Shown piece after piece: positions 59,716-64,000 of a DNA stretch of 64,000 nt. The translations under genes were made by a program, and so were the position numbers. The stretch is from Welwitschia mirabilis (taxonomy: Eukaryota > Gnetophyta > Gnetopsida > Welwitschiales), in contig JBOZIK010000001.1 in the NCBI GenBank assembly GCA_051453625.1, forward strand, positions 116,923,502 through 116,987,501, read 5' to 3'. Under the pieces are notes generated by a model. The model did no database searches. It was given only the letters and a program-made list of their open reading frames with translations, and had not been told where the DNA came from. Every line of letters starts with the position of its first letter. Position 1 is the first letter of the stretch.

Positions 59716-60140
59716 TCTAATGTTCTAAATTTACAATTTTGTGAAGAAATGTTTTAAGACATTAAATAAGCATAATTAATAATATATGAATAGATGTAAC
59801 CTAAATATGAAAAGATATGTCCTTTCATTATGCTACTTAAGTTTATGGCATTAGGTTTTGGGGGGTTGGGGGGTGGGGTACACTAGGTGGATGTAACTAA
59901 CAATGACCTTGGCTAATTCCAAGGATCCTAGGAGGAGGCCTTAGGTCATAGTCCATGTTTCTATTTTTTATCACTATTCTAGGGCTATTGGCTAATGATA
60001 AGGAATGTAATCCACTCCTTCTAATAATAAAATCCACATTTTGCCAAATTATTTCTTGTTATTCTTATTTTTTTGGCATAATATTTATATTTTCCTATTT
60101 ATAATGAAATGGCCTTAAAATGGTAAAACAAAACATTACA
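59716..60140 (+). repeat. C-family 3' LTR
   Basis: 425 bp, from TCTAATGTTC to AACATTACA, followed by TATGC (60141-60145). That matches the TATGT before the 5' LTRs at 32441 and 39061 with one C/T difference, as a target duplication would. It carries a G-rich tract at 59860-59878 absent from the other C LTRs. Confidence 0.8.
59860..59878 (+). other. G-rich tract (G6-TT-G6-T-G4)
   Basis: Sixteen of 19 bases are G in a region of very low GC. The other C LTRs read GATGAGGGTGRATAG at this place, so the tract arose in this copy. It could fold as a G-quadruplex. Confidence 0.8.
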
Positions 60141-60145
60141 TATGC

Positions 60146-63100
60146 CCTTTCCTTTTTCTAACAGTCCATTTAATATTGATGTAATAATGCAACTCTTCAA
60201 ACAACATGTTCACAAGGGTCATACCTCTTAGATAGTGATTATATTATTAATTATTTTTCTAATAAATTATAATTAATATTAACAAATGATGAAAGTTTAC
60301 AAATAAGGTTTTGGGATCATTATAGACATCTTATACTAAATTCATGTGCAAGTACTACAATATTTTCTTCATCAAGTATTTCATATTCTATATTGCTATA
60401 ACTGTGTAATCTTTCTTCATGCTATATTTGTAAGTGTGCTTTAATACCATGTTAAGAATACATGTGTAAGAGATTAACATAAAAATAAGAATGCATAAAA
60501 ATTAAAAATAAATGAAAAAATTCATTATTAATATAATTTATAAATTAGATAAAATGAACTACAACTACATTATGCAAATTTACTGCATAATTGTGTAGGT
60601 TATGTATTACATTAAAAGACAAGACCATTCATGAAATAAGTATGATAGTCATTTTTAGTGAGTAGTTAAATAATTATTTAATATAATCTCATAGATTAAG
60701 ATATATTTTATTACATCATCGGAAAAGAAATTTGTTTGATAAAGATGAAACATGTTATTCATATTATGTTCTATTATTTTGTGCTTTATTTGATAATGCT
60801 AAATTGTAATTATCTATATATTAACTAAGAGTAGATGTTTACTTAATGATTACTTATTTGTAATTCAAGGTTACTTAATTCAAGATATTTTAAAGCTAAT
60901 GTTTAAGAAACTCTAATTTTCTCCAAAGATATTTACTTTATAGTTATCATTGCTATTGTGTATTAATTATACTTCTATCTATGTAATTTTCATAACCTTT
61001 TAAACTTAAAATAAAGTTAAATTCTTATGATCTATAACTTTAGTTAATAATGTTATTAATATAGTAATAAATGTAAACACAAAAGATTCCAAATGAAAAA
61101 ACCCTTAATACCGTATTTTTAAAATATTATGATTGTCATTAGTAGTATTTTTATATCATCATTCTACTAGAGTAAATAATTCTTTTCCTATTACTTCTAT
61201 TTTGTAATAATTTATTCATGTTTCTATTGTACCTTAACTTCACCTTTGTAGGTTAACTTAATACATGACTCTTTAGAATAATAAGAGTAATTTTTGTGTA
61301 CAAGTAGTCATATAACCTATCTACAAGAAAAGATATTAGATAAAAGTACTAAAACATTAAATAGTCTATCAAATAAGATATAAAGATAACAAATAAATTA
61401 TGAAAAACATAATTTCAAAATATTTAATAACTTTGAATGATTAAATCACAATGTTGACATTTTTTTAAATAAAATCATAATATGGTATAGTTACATGTTT
61501 TACTAGGTATTTATTTTAGGTATGAAATAAAAACTAATGATAATAAAGTATTTTTATCAAGTAACTAAAACATCATACTTTCTCAAGATATAGTATTTAT
61601 AGGAAAAAAGGAAGATCTCATTATAATTTCCACAACTTATATTTTCTTATAATTTATAATCCTTAAAGGTCATGCCCTCATAGCCAAGGTATATGTATTG
61701 ACCTTGAATTTATGAAACTAGAATTTCCTATTGTACTATAGTTGATCCTTATCGATCTCTCAGGGATTATAATGCATCCTAGAGCTCACAAAGATTTAGA
61801 TTAACTATGATAAGAATTTCAAAAAGGCTTAAATAGAAAATTTTAAAAAAAGGATTAAGAAACTTAGATATTAAACATATTCTCCTCCTAGGAATTAGGA
61901 CTTAATTTTCATAAGATAATTTACTAAGTAAGTTAAAGATAATTTAAATATATTACATGAAGTACAAACAAATTCATAAATAAGAAACCAATTATTCACT
62001 ATAGAATTCCAATGTTATGAAAGTAATAAGTTTATATCTATTATGTCTTATAATGAAATGTAGAAAATACTATGGTAGCATGACATAGTTGATAAAGACT
62101 AATACATGAATCATCTAAATCCTAATAATACATTAAAGGAAAATATTAAATAACATTTAAAATGTAATATTACAAAATTGATAATAATAATTATATAAAT
62201 CATATAATAAAATATAAATGCAATCATATGTTAAAGTGCATTTATCAATAATGTAAAAACTAAAATAAATATTAGTTCATATGTAGAAGTAAATAATTAA
62301 GCTTAATAAGGGAGATGCCTCATGACATAATAATTCTTTCATACTAGGAAGGAAGAAAAGAGCCTATGAATCTCATAATGTGATAAGCCCTCATCATAAT
62401 CATAGAAAACCTAGATTTAAAATAAAAGAGTTTAAATAGAATAATGCAGTAATCCAAGCATGAATTAATAATCCTTCAGTAATATTAATTTTAAAGCCTT
62501 AATTAGAATTATAAATTACATTATTATGTATGTTTTTGTAATAATAATCATTAATGAATTTCTTTGAAAAATAGGATATAGGTATGTAACCCTCAGTTTT
62601 ATGAATATTTAGTTTAGTATTATAAAATTTGAATTAACTTTAGCTTCATGTGATATGAATAATATGGCAATGTATCCACTAATTAGTAATTCATTTTTTT
62701 TGGAATCCATTTCTCCTAAAAACACTAACCGCACTAGTGATCTAAACAATGGTATTAGTCATATTGAGCTATTTTGCTTTTATGAAAGTTGAATAGCTTA
62801 AAGCAACATGTAATTAAGATTTTAAATATCATTTTTTAATAATATTTTATAATTAAAAGGATATTTTTTTAATTTTTTAATAATATTTTATAATTAAAAG
62901 GATTTTTTTTTAATTTTTTAATAAATTTATGTATAACCAAGTTATTTATATGAGAAGTTTTCCTATGGATACATTTACCTTGATAGGATTTTAATATTTA
63001 TTTTTTGTAATTTAATAATTTTTATATTATTCATTCTTATTCTTTTCTAATTTATTTAGGTTAATTTTCCTAAACTCTAATGTTTTTTAAAGTTTCAATT

Positions 63101-64000
63101 AAGATACTTAATGACCTAGAAAGCTTTATGTTCAATTTCTATAGGAATATGATAAGAAATTCTAAATAAAAGTATATAGAATGACACTGTAAAAAAAGTT
63201 TTACAATTTTTTAATAGACATAAAGATAATTATTAAGATGAAGAGACTAAACTTTTTATTATAATTCACCATTTTTTACAAAGTTCTCTTCAACTCATAG
63301 TTTATAACTTCTACATATTCATTGGCTTATTAGTGATAAGGAATTGCTACTTTATGAATTATCACATATTTTAATGATAGAACTCATTATTCTATCATAA
63401 AAATAATTTCTTATGTCATAAATGATATCTTTATAATGGCTATAGGATAAATAATAATGTCTTTTAATGATTCCATAATTCCTCTAATATTATCTACTTT
63501 AATTGGAATGGTTTTACATTAATTTGTGATGTAATATATTAAATTCAATAGATACAAGTATTTGAGAGATGGAAAAAATAGCCTTATGAAATCTATATCT
63601 TAAACATAAAATGGTAAAAGTTGAAGAATAGGTGATGGTAACTTATATCTCTGTTGCTAATGCTACCTAAGCATTAACATTTATTATGAGATTTTGTTAT
63701 TCATAGAAATCTTTCAAAAGGCTTGGTTAATAAGTCCATATTAAAGGATAATATGAGAAGGTGTTTTTTATAGAAAAGTAACCTCTACATAGTCAATCAT
63801 GTGTGAATTTTAAGACATTCAAAGTTTCAGTCTTTAAAATGTACCTATGAATAATTTAATGAGATTAGAATTTGAACAAGTAAGGATCATCTCAAAAGTA
63901 TTTATTTACTTTATGAAAAGTTACTTTTTATCTGGGGTATTCTTGTAGTTATAAAATTTATGGGTAAAAATATAATTAGCTATATATGTATAACAAGGTT
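60146..64000. other. Unassigned, extremely AT-rich sequence
   Basis: No domain, LTR or array shared with the rest of the window. Stops occur in all frames and poly(A)/poly(T) runs are frequent. By the target duplication this is the flank into which C was inserted. It may be decayed minus-strand element sequence, since the first bases (CCCTTTCCTTTTTCT) read as a purine tract on the minus strand. Confidence 0.4.
62831..62925. repeat. 41-bp tandem duplication
   Basis: Two units, 62831-62871 and 62872-62912, plus a partial third, of ATTTTTTAATAATATTTTAT followed by AATTAAAAGGAT and a T run. The copies are nearly identical, so this is recent compared with the decay around it. Confidence 0.85.

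Overview
The window looks like plant nuclear DNA: a gene-free, very AT-rich block of old, nested LTR retrotransposons. I see no host gene, tRNA, rRNA or CRISPR array. The plant assignment rests on three things. The primer-binding sites match the 3' end of plant tRNA-Asp (the Athila type). The decayed gag-pol order is that of plant Ty3/gypsy elements. Reading-frame stops fall mostly where CAG, CAA or CGA (Gln/Arg) codons are expected, as decades of CG/CHG methylation followed by C-to-T loss would give. The low GC and heavy decay recall large gymnosperm-like genomes, but the species cannot be fixed from the sequence.

I use working names for the families. 'A' and 'B' are related Athila-like elements (LTRs about 1.08 and 1.35 kb, tRNA-Asp primer site). 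'C' and 'M' are related elements with LTRs of about 0.42 kb, an initiator-Met primer site, a short gag and tandem-repeat arrays in the leader; C lies on the + strand, M on the - strand. 'P' is a minus-strand gypsy remnant near the left edge.

Layout: 1-233, end of a B LTR. 234-2960, minus-strand P remnant (RNase H/integrase, perhaps its LTR). 3089-8421, two B copies around a gap. 8422-17955, three fragments of A gag-pol (A1, A2, A3) separated by 100-N gaps. 17956-24211, mostly unassigned, with a minus-strand gag and a 100-bp tandem array. 24212-29640, a minus-strand M element with both LTRs, gag, an integrase fragment and a 27-bp minisatellite. 29160-60145, three broken copies of one composite segment in which A sits inside the leader of C. 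The best A copy runs 40189-53541 with both LTRs, matching 5-bp target duplications, gag, protease, reverse transcriptase, RNase H, integrase and a decayed downstream ORF. The C element closes with its 3' LTR at 59716-60140. 60141-64000 holds no recognisable gene.

Every protein-coding stretch is broken by stops or frameshifts, so nothing here is likely to make a working product. The most notable signals are the repeated composite A-in-C unit, leader arrays of different period at the same place in related elements, a recurring palindromic motif in A elements, and the fact that most 100-N gaps are followed by sequence that steps back and repeats what came before.
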